NCBI GenBank assembly: GCA_027475525.1
Contig: JAMWFC010000028.1
Location: forward strand, 546,831-610,830
From: Macrolepiota albuminosa
Lineage: Eukaryota > Basidiomycota > Agaricomycetes > Agaricales > Agaricaceae
Reading direction: 5' to 3'
DNA length: 64,000 nucleotides
Position 1 is the first letter of the stretch. The number at the start of each line of letters is the position of its first letter. Below the pieces are notes generated by a model, which worked only from the letters and a program-made list of their open reading frames with translations, searched no databases and was not told where the DNA came from. The position numbers were made by a program, and so were the translations under genes. This document shows, piece after piece, positions 11,633 to 21,347 of this stretch.

Positions 11633-13050
11633 GTGAGTATTTCATCTTTCAGGATTTTATAGTCTTATTTTATTAATGTGGGCACATTACAGACCTCACA
11701 TGAGCAGAACATATGTATTACATCTGTATCTTCTATATGAGTAAGTGTAATTTTAATGCTTACTGTGTCTTATAAGTTTTACAGATAATTTTATTGTATT
11801 ATCAACACACTGTGTTTTTACGTTTTATTGCAGTAAATACGCATCATGTTCATCTATTTACGTATATGTATATATATCATATTTAAACTTAGGAATATAT
11901 AAAATAACAACAAATAAGCTAAATAAATTAATAATTAATAATTAATAAATATTATGTAAGTGTTTGGTTGGATGGCCTGTTTACTTAAATACCTTTGCAA
12001 TTGACAAATATGATAGCAGAACTGATCACATGATCAGATCATGCAACCAACATATATTGCTGAGAAAAGGCAAAGTGCAACGGTATGGCTACCAACTATT
12101 ATACAGGGTGAGGAGAGAGGGTTGACAAAGAAACAAATAAAATAAACTAATGAAGTACTAGAGTGAAAAAGTGAGTGAGGGCTCATGCACGACCACTGCT
12201 AAAAAGATTTTTTAAATGCAAAGACAAAATATCTAAGGTGAGAAGTGAGCCTGGCTTACTGGGTGGCTATGTCAAAGAGAGAGTCTCACTAATGATTTAC
12301 AGAGGTAAATAAAAATTAAGAGAATTAAATAAATGTAATGAACACTGAAGAAAAAAAAATATGCAGTGAGAACAGGCTAACAATGTGAGAGAGCACTACA
12401 GCGCTCACTTGGACAGCAGACAAGAAAGGGGAGAAGACAAAAGAGGAGGCTACTCAAGATGTCTGATACTGCGTGCCATACTGATAACGCTACAGCAACT
12501 GCCAGGCCCTGGCACTGTGCCATGATTGGCACATAGTCAGGAAAAATGCGTGCCATACTGATAACGCTACAGCAACTGCCAGGCCCTGGCACTGTGCCAT
12601 GATTGGCACATAGTCAGGAAAAAGAGGGTATGAACGAAATTGGAGAAAACTTTCATGCATGCAGAGGCCTCCAAAAATGCACCTTTACACCAATATATAT
12701 ATATATATTCTCTCCTTAAACAACACATGTGCAAGTGCCTTAATAGGTCAACAGACTTTTTGATGAAACATGTTTCTGGAACTAGCGGTTTTTTCTAGAA
12801 TTAAGTGGAATACTTTATATAATGTGACTTGACAGATCTATAGCAATCTCTATGCAACTCATGAGCAGTTTGGTTCTCAGCATCTGCTCTCATAGAGTCA
12901 TTCAAGCAAGCGCTGCTGACATTTAAAATGCTAGATATGTCTTCTCCCAACCGCATGACCATATGCTTCAAAAAGATTATATAGTCCCACTAGTGGATCA
13001 TATGCAGCCAAAACCAAATGTGGGTAAAGTCATCATATAGTTGAAGAGCT
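11633..13050. other. Unassigned AT-rich region
   Basis: No convincing coding motif. It holds a further ATTATGTAAGTGTTTGG word near 11952, a purine-rich stretch (about 12105-12460), an (AT)n run at 12690-12708 and a 77-bp duplication at 12470-12623. The minus ORF 12377-12592 exists only because of that duplication. Confidence 0.4.
12470..12623 (+). repeat. Perfect 77-bp tandem duplication
   Basis: Copy 1 is 12470-12546 and copy 2 is 12547-12623, identical, with both outer positions mismatched. The unit also contains an internal imperfect palindrome around CCAGGCCCTGG, but the 77-bp period is the same as in the six other duplications and is best read as an assembly join. Confidence 0.9.
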
Positions 13051-13083
13051 ATACGTGTCTCTAAGACTAGGCAAAAACAAAAA

Positions 13084-13560
13084 GCCCTGTTTTGTTATTT
13101 TGCTAGATACCAAAGCATTGAAGTTTCTGTTTCTATTAGTTTCTACTCTGTGTTGGCAAAATACAATAATAAAACAATCTAAACATGGCCAGAGATGCAA
13201 AAGTCTGCCTGCCTTCCTTTGCCAACAGATAGTCCCTCACCAAACACTCTACACATCTCAGACAGTACCTTTGTTCATTTACGCATAAATCTTGGGTATA
13301 GCCAGGACCATTATCTCGGTCTTAACTATATGTCAGAGCTTGTAGAGTTTGCTGCTTTGCATTATCTCAACCATACCGTTGGCATTGATATTCACACTAG
13401 TAAAGATTCATCTTACAACATTGTGTTTGAGTAGCTTTAGGCAGCAGCTAAATATGTGTCATAATAGCTGGTCAGTGGTAAATGCGCTACAAGTTGTGCA
13501 TGCCGCAATTAAACACCTGAAGCGATATTGGTATATGTATGTATACTACAGCATTGCTAT
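13084..13560 (+). repeat. Diverged repeat C, copy 1 (protein-like, unrecognised)
   Basis: Direct repeat of 17118-17575, roughly 85% identical by eye with mostly transition differences. Both copies translate to the same kind of peptide: KSACLPLPTDSPSPNTLHIS, then INLGYS, then ELVEFAALHYLNHTVGIDIH and SSYNIVF, each interrupted by stops downstream. The preserved phrasing suggests a once-coding unit of unknown family. It ends in a T-rich, intron-like stretch (13569-13680). Confidence 0.6.
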
Positions 13561-13689
13561 ATATTGGAATTTTTTTTTCCATATGTTTTTTTTTATATTT
13601 TCTTTGTATTTGTTTATTTATTTATTTTTATTCTTGTGCTTCAAACAATTTTATTATCATTATTATGATTATTATAATGTTTTTAGGTT

Positions 13690-13850
13690 GTATAGCAAAG
13701 CCTCTATTTATGTGTGAATGCTTCAAGGATAACAAAGAGGCCAGTGTTGGCTATTTAAAGCTAACAAGAGCAAGTCATGCTATGATTCACGGCATTTTGT
13801 TATTTTCAAATTATACTTCTGTTGGCATGGCTTCTTTATGCTGAGGCAGC
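13690..13850 (+). repeat. Diverged repeat D, copy 1 (exon-like)
   Basis: After an AG at the end of a T-rich tract the sequence reads GCIAKPLFMCECFKDNKEAS, then GYLKLTRASHAMIHGILL. Repeat D copy 2 at 15128-15268 reads QAAKPLAACRCFKDN and SCLKPAKA in the same arrangement, also just after a TTTTAG acceptor-like site. It is probably an exon of an unrecognised gene present twice. Confidence 0.5.
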
Positions 13851-14014
13851 GCTGTTGTTTAGGAGCATGATCTGATTATCCCACAAGTCTTTCTTCTTTC
13901 ATGCATGTTGTAGAGTCTGGATCAGGCAATATTTGCTGTCATCTGCAGCAAAAACAAATAAATTGGAAGACAACCTGAAAAAATAAAGCTGCAAGTCTGC
14001 TTTTTGAAAGTGCT

Positions 14015-14996
14015 ATAAGAGCTGCATTCACTGCCTTAGTCTTCTTCAGTGCCCTGTCAGTTGGTCACGGTTCACCAGTACTACTGGCCCCATATCAAAG
14101 CATCACCCCACTCACTTCTGTTCAGATTGCAACTTTCAAACCTTACACCTGGTTTGTGAGTACTCCCCATATCAAAGCATCACCCCACTCACTTCTGTTC
14201 AGATTGCAACTTTCAAACCTTACACCTGGTTTGTGAGTACTGTCTATTGTTCTCTGAGCACAACATCGACCTGGACCTGCTATGGTCAGTGACCAAGTCT
14301 CATTAAGTGGGATAAACATACTAAATTATTAAATTCTAGCAAATTGTGATGCTAATCCTGACTTCATCTCCATTGCTTTTGGTGGTAATGGTGATGACAT
14401 TTAGTATTGTAGGTATACAAATGTGAAGACTAATTCTAGCCATACAGACACCTGGATGGTGTCACTTTCAAGACAGTAGGTTATAGGTTACTCAGAGTAT
14501 GTCTTCTGCTTGTCTTGTTTTATGGAAGATTTACAAAGGAGATTCTTCTGTTTATGTTATTTTTAAGGTTGGAAATAAGGAATTTGCAGATTACGTTGAT
14601 GCAAATGTCACCTTGATGCACATCAATAACAGGTAAAGTGTTGTGACATTGTCAAACTGTAACTCGTACAGAAAAGACTCCATTGCTATAGTTTTAGGCT
14701 TGTTACTTGCTCTTACTGAGATTGCATCCTTGCTTAACATATTGTGACAGGCCAATTAATGGGCTTTTGTCATCCATCTGGTGAAGTCCACATTCAGGAC
14801 TTGGGTGCCTGGCTAGCTTGCTCAGGTGAATCTATACTTGCCACAAGCCTGATATAGCATTTGCTGATAACAATTGAAACTAGGTCAAGATAATATCAAT
14901 ACACATTGTATTGTTGGAGACATTGAAAATATTATCAAAGAAAACATACTCAACTACATTGGGCCTTACAATAGTAACGTGGGCAAGTATTTGTAA
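14015..14996 (+). pseudogene. Class 3 lipase relic (secreted, fungal type)
   Basis: Recognised from fungal class 3 lipase wording. Exon 1 (from 14015) reads AAFTALVFFSALSVGHGSP, a signal peptide, then SITPLTSVQIATFKPYTWF; its start codon is ATA (14015-14017) where ATG is expected. An intron GTCAGT...TTCTAG follows, then NCDANPDFISIAFGGNGDD (about 14343-14400) with a stop in place of Gln. The C-terminal part has VGNKEFADYVDANVTLMHIN (about 14569-14630), a short exon KDSIAIVL (about 14671-14697), QLMGFCHPSGEVHIQDLGAW (about 14755-14814) and GQDNINTHCIVGDIEN (about 14883-14930), then GPYNSN, separated by GT-AG introns and one GC donor (14698). The central segment with the GHSLG nucleophile and catalytic Asp is absent. 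Two 77-bp duplications lie in it. Confidence 0.78.
14088..14241 (+). repeat. Perfect 77-bp tandem duplication in lipase exon 1
   Basis: Copy 1 is 14088-14164 and copy 2 is 14165-14241, identical, mismatched at both outer positions. It repeats the exon segment that encodes ITPLTSVQIATFKPYTWF. A lipase family has no such repeat. Confidence 0.9.
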
Positions 14997-15091
14997 TATA
15001 TTGGTATGTCGGACAAGAAAACATACTCAACTACATTGGGCCTTACAATAGTAACGTGGGCAAGTATTTGTAATATATTGGTATGTCGGAC
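14938..15091 (+). repeat. Perfect 77-bp tandem duplication at the lipase 3' end
   Basis: Copy 1 is 14938-15014 and copy 2 is 15015-15091, identical, mismatched at both outer positions. It is the last of the seven; none was seen between 15.1 and 64 kb. The sequence after copy 2 (repeat D) may therefore not be truly adjacent to the lipase. Confidence 0.9.
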
Positions 15092-15127
15092 TATTGATTG
15101 TACTTCAAACTATTTTATTTTAATTTT

Positions 15128-15268
15128 AGGACAAGCAGCAAAGCCTCTAGCTGCATGCAGATGCTTCAAAGACAATGTGAGTGTTAACGCTAGCTGTTTA
15201 AAGCCAGCAAAAGCCATGTTGATGCATATATGTTACTGTCACGGCATCCTGGACAATTGCTCAATCTG
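15128..15268 (+). repeat. Diverged repeat D, copy 2 (exon-like)
   Basis: Partner of 13690-13850. After TTTTAATTTTAG it reads GQAAKPLAACRCFKDNVSVN, then CLKPAKA and CHGIL. CxCFKDN and CLKPA are shared with copy 1. Function unknown. Confidence 0.5.
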
Positions 15269-15299
15269 AATGCTGCTTTGAACGTTCATTTCCACCTCA

Positions 15300-16215
15300 T
15301 AACATCCATGATTTGCTTATTGAGTTCTGAACAATCATCCTATGCCATTTCCTGAACTATCAACAGTGATTCATTGTATAAAAGCAGAAAAAATGAAAGC
15401 AGAAGGACCAGTGTAGTTCAGAGCATCAATTACATAGTTTCACATTTTTTCTTGGCTCTGTTAGACTCACAGATGACCAGATATATGCATACGTATATTA
15501 TTCAAGCATTTGAGCACATCAAGGGTGTTACAGGGAGAGTCAAGGAACTGAATTGTAACAAGGAACAGGTTTGTTGCCAGTTTTTGATGTAATTTGTTAA
15601 ATAACACCCCTTTACAGGCCACAAATACAAAGCCACATTATACAGGGATGTACTTATTCTTGTATGGCAGTCATGTCAATGCCAACACATTCTATATGTA
15701 CAGAGACAATGTTGACAACTGAATGCTTTGTTTTTTTTTTTTGCAAAACATTTATGCAGCTTTTTTTGTTTTTTATGTTATGCTTATGGATACTGTTATA
15801 TATAATTTGAACATTACCGCAGTGGCCCATACCTTTTAATTGAGTTTGGGACAAGGTAGATCTCAGATGTGCTAGCAACAGCCTATACAAGCAAGTTCAT
15901 GCCTGACGTTACTGGGGCCTGGAATCTGGCCACCACTCCTCCAGGTTTCTGTATGATGTTTATTTCTATTTTGGTCATGTAGGGGACCCTTTTCATCTTA
16001 GCTCGACATTGCAAATTCCACTATTTCTTCAATTGCATCTATTGACTTATTTCTATACCAGCTCTCTAAGGATGCATATGCACAGTGCAGGGGTTGTAGT
16101 CTGCTCCTTTGCATTTGTAGCAGTGGAGTCTGAAGTTCTTGTTGACTAGGGTTGTGCTTCTACAGTCCATGTCCACAAACTTTGTTTCCTATATGTGTTG
16201 AATGAGTATGAAATA
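15300..16215. other. Mostly unassigned, one exon-like stretch
   Basis: The plus-strand stretch at about 15434-15568 reads FLALLDSQMTRYMHTYIIQA and ends in an acceptable GT donor (CAG|GTTTGT at 15569). It looks like an exon of an unrecognised gene, possibly the one to which repeat D belongs. From 15600 to 16215 nothing was recognised apart from a T run at 15730-15741. Confidence 0.35.
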
Positions 16216-16221
16216 ATTTGT

Positions 16222-16950
16222 CTATGTGAGTGGCAGGGAGTGCCTGAAGAAAATGTTCCAGATCAGTTTCCTGGGTCTATTTGTGGCTGAGCAGTCTACT
16301 GAGTCCTCATCCTTAACCAATTTAACTTCCAGGGCTTGCAGAAGTTCAACTGCTAGTCTTATGTCATGCTGTGAGGTTTTGTCTCCCAGGAGCTTGCCTT
16401 TGAGCATGTCTACCATTGCTTTGTCACTTATTAGTGTCCTCTGCACTATTTCTGTTGCAGCTTTTTCCAACTCTCATATTGCATCCAGGGTTTGGATGCT
16501 GAGAGTGAAGCCCTCAATCATGCATAGAAAGTATAAGGTAGGTGAGTTGTAGAGGAGGAAGAAGACCAAGGTGTTAGGTGTGGACATGATAGGGTGTGCT
16601 GTCAAGATGCCATGCGCTTCCCTCAATATGTCAGAAACTAGAAAATTATATAGTGGTTTATATTTGTCACTGCCCTGGCATTTTGTGTGAATGTCTTTTT
16701 CCTGTCAGAGGGTGGATAGTCTGGCTCTCTTTCTGGTTATGGCCTTAATCAGTTCTTTAATCCTATTGCTTGTGATCATTAGATCCACAGTACTACTTGC
16801 CTGCTAGTCCCTGACACACAGCTTGGGTTCTAGGTAAGCGTCAAAATGCATCTACTGTGCCAATAGTAAGTTATACTATAGAGGGGTTTAGGGTGGTTGG
16901 GTAGAGGAGGTGGGGTCTTCAGCCATTGTCATCATTGACAATTGGGATAT
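16222..16950 (-). pseudogene. Unrecognised decayed minus-strand ORF
   Basis: One minus-strand frame stays protein-like for about 240 codons with a handful of stops. It starts around MTMAEDPTSS (about 16940), then MITSNRIKELIKAITRKRAR (about 16780-16720), FLVSDILREAHGILTAHPIM, and ends in the clean 82-codon stretch MEKAATEIVQRTLISDKAMV and LLGDKTSQHDIRLAVELLQA, closing at 16222. The acidic Ser/Thr-rich start and helical Lys/Glu-rich end are reminiscent of a gag-like or transposon accessory protein, but no motif (zinc knuckle, protease, DDE) is present. Stops include one in LDAI*ELEKAA (16471-16473). Confidence 0.4.
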
Positions 16951-17117
16951 AGTAGCAGGCTCTCAATAAGAACAGCAGACAATCCAGGCAGGGTCTACCT
17001 TTGCTGGCTAGGCAAGTGTGTCATGCTGTTGTGATGTAGATTCCCTGTCAGCACCTACTTCTATGGAGAAGGAGGAGGGGATGTATGTGTTAACTATGGT
17101 GTCATCACCATGTAGGT

Positions 17118-17575
17118 CAAAAGCTCTGTTTCATTATTCTGCTAGATACCAAGGCATTGAAGTCTCTGTTTCTATTAGTTTCTACTCAGTGTTGGCAAAA
17201 ATATGACAAGAAAACAATCTAAATGTGGCCAGGGATGCAAAAGACTGCCTGCCTTCCTTTGCCAACAAATAGTCTCTCATCAAACACTCTACATGTCTCA
17301 GGTAGTACCTTTTTTTGTCTATGCATAAACCTTGGATATAGCCAGGTCTGTTATATTGATGTTAATTCTATGCCAGAGCTTGTAGAGTTTGCTGCTTTGC
17401 TTTATCCCAACCATACTATTGGCATTTATACTCACACTAGTGAATATTCATCTTACAACATTGCATTTGATTAGCTCCAGGCAGCAGCCAAATATGTGTC
17501 ATAATTGCTGGTCAGTAGTGGATGCACTACAAGTTGTGCACGCTGTGATTAAACACCTGTAGCAATATTGATATA
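17118..17575 (+). repeat. Diverged repeat C, copy 2
   Basis: Direct repeat of 13084-13560. It reads ARYQGIEVSVSISFYSVLAK, then KTACLPLPTNSLSSNTLHVS, then ELVEFAALLYPNHTIGI. Compared with copy 1 the peptide is kept better than the DNA, which supports a coding origin. Confidence 0.6.
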
Positions 17576-17695
17576 TTTTTTAAATATATCTTTGTATTTT
17601 ATTTTTTTTTTGCTTAGACTGCTGACAGCTCCCATTGATAAGTTGCACACAGATATGACTTGAAGCCGCATACAGACACTAGTACAATGACGACA

Positions 17696-18066
17696 CACTG
17701 GGTGCAGGAAATAATATTTTTTGACAAAACAATGTAAAAACACAGAAAAATTAATCCAATTAATTTTAGAATTTTATTTGAATATTTCTGCCAAAATTAT
17801 AGAAAAAATATTGTAGCCAAATTTTGAATGGTACTTGGTCTGATTCTCTCAAATGCATTGGAGAAGACTATATCAGTCATCCCTGAACCTAAAAATTAGA
17901 GCAAGCATCCTGTGGCAATTTGTTCTCTAATTCTTTTGAGTTTAGTTAAAATATTTTTTTTATAATTTTTTCGGAAATATTCAAATAAAATTCTGAAATT
18001 AATTGGATTATTTTTACAGTGTTTTTACATTGTTTTGCCAAGGAATATCATTCCCTGCACCCAGTG
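17696..18066. mobile_element. Hairpin (MITE-like) element M1, copy 1
   Basis: 371 bp with long terminal inverted repeats. The left end starts CACTGGGTGCAGGAAATAAT and the right end, read in reverse complement, starts CACTGGGTGCAGGGAATGAT; the match continues for roughly 95 bp with few differences. The interior has no ORF. A second copy in opposite orientation lies at about 38985-39370. This is a non-autonomous DNA transposon by structure; the superfamily is not certain (CACTG ends). Confidence 0.8.
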
Positions 18067-18353
18067 ACACACCTTTGACCTCAATCAAATCGCCCCTATC
18101 AAATTGCCCCTCCGATCATATCACACACATACTACCACTTCCACAATATCACACACACATAATATTACACCAGGGACAAAGCTCCCTTTGTCCCCGCACG
18201 TACTTATATTGATGCACCTTTGTCTCACACCCTCAGTCAATGACGCATTGAACTGAGGGTGAGTTTTGCTTTACAATTTACCTTTTCCTTACACAATTAC
18301 TCATGACATACCATTAGTTATACTCTGTATCAGGTGTGATCCAGACTCTAACA
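18067..18353 (+). repeat. Copia-type LTR (left copy)
   Basis: Sequence ending in TCTAACA at 18353, just before an ORF start at 18366. It contains a perfect hairpin, CCCTCAGT.../...ACTGAGGG, at 18230-18259 that also occurs, inverted, at 21299-21327. The left boundary is inferred from TGACACACC beside element M1. The 12-bp gap to the ATG is short for a leader, so the primer site may be lost. Confidence 0.5.
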
Positions 18354-18365
18354 AAACTCTCATCA

Positions 18366-18640
18366 TGGAGTCAACTTACTATGACAATGTTGGTGCCATC
18401 AAACGTGTAGCACTCACGACAGGAAATATCAAAAGTAGTCCTTCATGCTTGTTTGCTGATTCTGGATGTACAACACACTTCTCTAGATCACGAGACGTAT
18501 TTGTATAATATAAGCCGGTTGCTAAGCTTATTGGGCAATCATCAACCAGAAAGGGCAAACTTCACAATCCTTGGAATAGAGAATGTTATAATTGAAGTTG
18601 CCCATAACAATACACGACAGACACTTGTATTGGACATCGG
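18366..18640 (+). pseudogene. Ty1/copia Gag-protease remnant
   Basis: Starts MESTYYDNVGAIKRVA, a Gag-like N-terminus, and after only about 30 residues reaches CLFADSGCTTHFSRSRDVFV, a copia-type aspartic protease core (DSG at about 18456-18470). After a frameshift at about 18505 it continues YNISRLLSL, then ANFTILGIENVIIEVAHN, standard for copia proteases. Most of Gag, including the zinc knuckle, is therefore deleted, and everything after the protease is missing beyond 18640, where GC-rich host-gene sequence begins. Confidence 0.75.
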
Positions 18641-18782
18641 ATGCGCAAGGACGAGCCCATCGATTGGGAAGCGACTCCGATGCGGGAATTAGGGCGTGGT
18701 AGATCAAACTGTCCTCGCGGGTCTTGGGATGCGGGCTTTGGACGAATTGCTCAAATGCGTGCTTGTAGCTAAAGACCTGTCT

Positions 18783-20934
18783 TCAATGGATAACGTCCTC
18801 AAGAAATCTGACCCTCCGGGATCTTGAACTCGATGCATTCACAGTGTCAGATGTCATTCCATATGGGGCGAGCCGGACAGTCTGGTAATGTTCCAAGTAC
18901 TCGACAAGTGTGTCGTCACCTTTGCTGTGCGCAACATCAAGAAATGTCTCCCCTTTAGCATCCTTGACCGTCCTATCCCATCCGCGGTCAAGCAAAAGCG
19001 TCACTGTTTCCGGCATCGTGTGGAGTTTGAAATATACCAATTGATCGTGGAGTGCGTTGTGACTTAATAATTGGGCCCAATGATCCAAAAGTATCCCAAT
19101 AATATCAGAGTTCCTCAGACCTAAAATGACATAGTCAAGTGCTGTAAATCCTAAGTGTGATCGGGCAGATATCAGAGCTGGCGCTCGTTCAACAAGGGCA
19201 TTGAACACATCCAGATTGCCTGCGTAGGCTGCATGATGCAAAGCGGTATCACCGAGAAAATCACGACAATTGAGGTCTATTCCTCGATCCACCAATTCAC
19301 GAAAGTCTTCTACATCACCCGCATGTATGCATGAGCGCAAGAACACCAGGTTCCGACCCCTGTCAGATTGAAATAGTGTGGGACCGCCCAAATCCAGAAG
19401 CCACCGAGATAGGACACGATGCTTGTCTCCGAGTGCCTCTCGATAAGCCTTCAACAGTGCAGCCCTTATCTGTCCTCACCAATATTTGAAGTCAGCAGTA
19501 CGTTGGTCTAGCAGAGTCTTGTTCGTCATGAAAATTCGCATCAGTCGGCCACATGTCTTGTTTCCAATCTCGCCCTCCATGGAAGATGCAGAATACGTAT
19601 ATGTCAATCTTGATAAGGAATATTTGATGGCTGAGGAGAGATGACTATTTCCTGAGCTTGGGTTAAGGTATATACCCAGAGGAAGGCCGTAATACCATTC
19701 ATCAAGCAAGCCACAAGTCCCCTCGATGACAATTTCTTTGACAAAGCGGTTAGATGAGTGGTTAAAGACCCAGTCCAAGGAGTTGTAAACGAGACTATGA
19801 TGCAGACGTGATTGGTTCAAAACTGCATCGAGCTCTGCGTTTTTCAGAGGCTGCCTTGGCATCTATTCTGGTCGATACAGTCGAAAATATGCACGAGGAC
19901 GGTGATTGGTGAGCAAATACCAGAGACGTAAGCATTTCCACCTCGTCATTCTAAAAACGAACTTTAGAAGTCGAGCTAGAGGGAATATGAATGGGATACG
20001 GTAGGGACAGGCCAAATAAAATGCGGGGAGCACTGAGGATACGAAGTAGAAGATAAATGTGACAGCAGTGATCCCAGCAATGATTCCACATATTGGACGG
20101 GACAACTGCGAGACGTAAAGGGCCAGTCTGACAAGGAAAACGGCGACTGAGCAATGTAGGATTAATGGGAGAATCTCAATGATTTTGCCGAGTTTCCATT
20201 TCACAAGTCCCTCAAAGCGGAATTGGCGGATGACAGCGCCGGTTTGCACATCGCCAGAAACTGTTGCAGTATAAGCCTGTTCACTGTGTTAGACGACCCA
20301 GAAGAGGCCAAACAAGAATAACAAACTTGGATCCATTGTTTGGCTAGAACAGACAGGAGGACAGTCGACAACGAGAGGGTAAGGCTGGTAAAGAAGAGTC
20401 CATTTACCCATACATCTTTGGAAGTGTGCGTCCGGCTTTTGGGACCTAGCGTTGCTGCAGGCACAGCATTGATGCTCGATCCATTTCCGGAGGCTCTCAA
20501 TAATTGGTTGGTTTCGACCAGGAGAGATGCCATGATCTGCGCGTTGTCTGGTTGAAGAACTTGAGATGTTTGAGCAACAAACGTAGTTACGACTTCCGAG
20601 AAGAGTGCAGCCTGTCTTGGAATTAGGAATACATCTAGGAATACACGTCTATCAAGACTCACAAAAACAAGGAGACTTTCAAGGATGCTCTGAAAGCCTT
20701 CAATCATGTCCGCATCATGACTCCCTGCTTCGTCAAGGTAGACATTCCACACGCGCGCATTCCCTTTTGCTTCTTCTCCAAGTTTATCGGGACTGTATAT
20801 CTCTGTGTAATCGTATTTACGACCACCTGGGAGCTATAGGGTGAATGTATATTATGTCACAACAAATGTACGATGGTACCCAAGTTATGGATGCCGAAGG
20901 TCCTAGGGCGCGATGCAGGCAAGGGGTATGCCAT
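18783..20934 (-). pseudogene. DUF6535 membrane protein with C-terminal ankyrin repeats, two in-frame stops
   Basis: Minus-strand gene. Exon 1 is 20934-20880 (MAYPLPASRPRTF), exon 2 20826-20663, exon 3 20611-20327, exon 4 from 20276; introns are 53, 51 and 50 bp with GT-AG ends, and splicing gives ESLLVF|AALFSEVVTTFVAQT and AKQWIQ|AYTATVSGD, as in DUF6535 proteins. Membrane segments: FFTSLTLSLSTVLLSVLAKQ in exon 3 and two or three in exon 4. The frame then meets TAG at 19863-19865 and TGA at 19476-19478 but stays in the same phase to 18783. The last part (19454-18783) has ankyrin repeats, for example GDTALHHAAYAGNLDVFNAL. DUF6535 has no known activity; ankyrin repeats bind proteins. Two nonsense changes suggest a recent pseudogene. 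GC content is clearly above its surroundings. Confidence 0.82.
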
Positions 20935-21184
20935 TGTAAGTAGGAAAGATGGTTATACGTGGCAGTTCTTCCACGAATCAAAATTGTTGATTGATGATGA
21001 TTTACTAATCACTTAGCTGGGATACGATAGTATCGAAGGGAGGAAACAAAAGACAAATAAGGTAGAAGGTCTTCATGTTTCATCATTCCTTGATTTGTTT
21101 GCATTGACACTGGTCATCCGTGAGATATTGTGAGCAGCGGAAGAACAGGTAGTGTACGGCTGCCCTCCAGGGTCAAGCTATTAA

Positions 21185-21347
21185 AGTGTTAGAATCGTAG
21201 ACTGGTTAAATCATTTGAGACCTGATGAATATGTAAGTTGATCTGTACAGGTAGTTGTGTCAATGTTGCTGTATGGTATGTGTATGTATAAAGGCTCACC
21301 CTCAGTTCAATGTTAATTGACTGAGGGCTTGTGTCTGTATGAGATAG
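21185..21347 (-). repeat. Copia-type LTR fragment (inverted partner of 18067-18353)
   Basis: On the minus strand it carries the hairpin CCCTCAGTCAATTAACATTG... and a tail ATCAGGTCTC...TCTAACA that matches the end of the left LTR. It is cut at 21348 by repeat R-B. The DUF6535-ankyrin gene lies between these two inverted LTR pieces. Confidence 0.5.

Noticed and set aside
12377..12592. A 71-codon minus-strand ORF with a repeated peptide
   Set aside because: The repeat and the open frame come from the 77-bp duplication at 12470-12623.
14088..14241. Biological tandem exon duplication in the lipase
   Set aside because: The length is the same 77 bp as in six unrelated places, so an assembly join is the better explanation.
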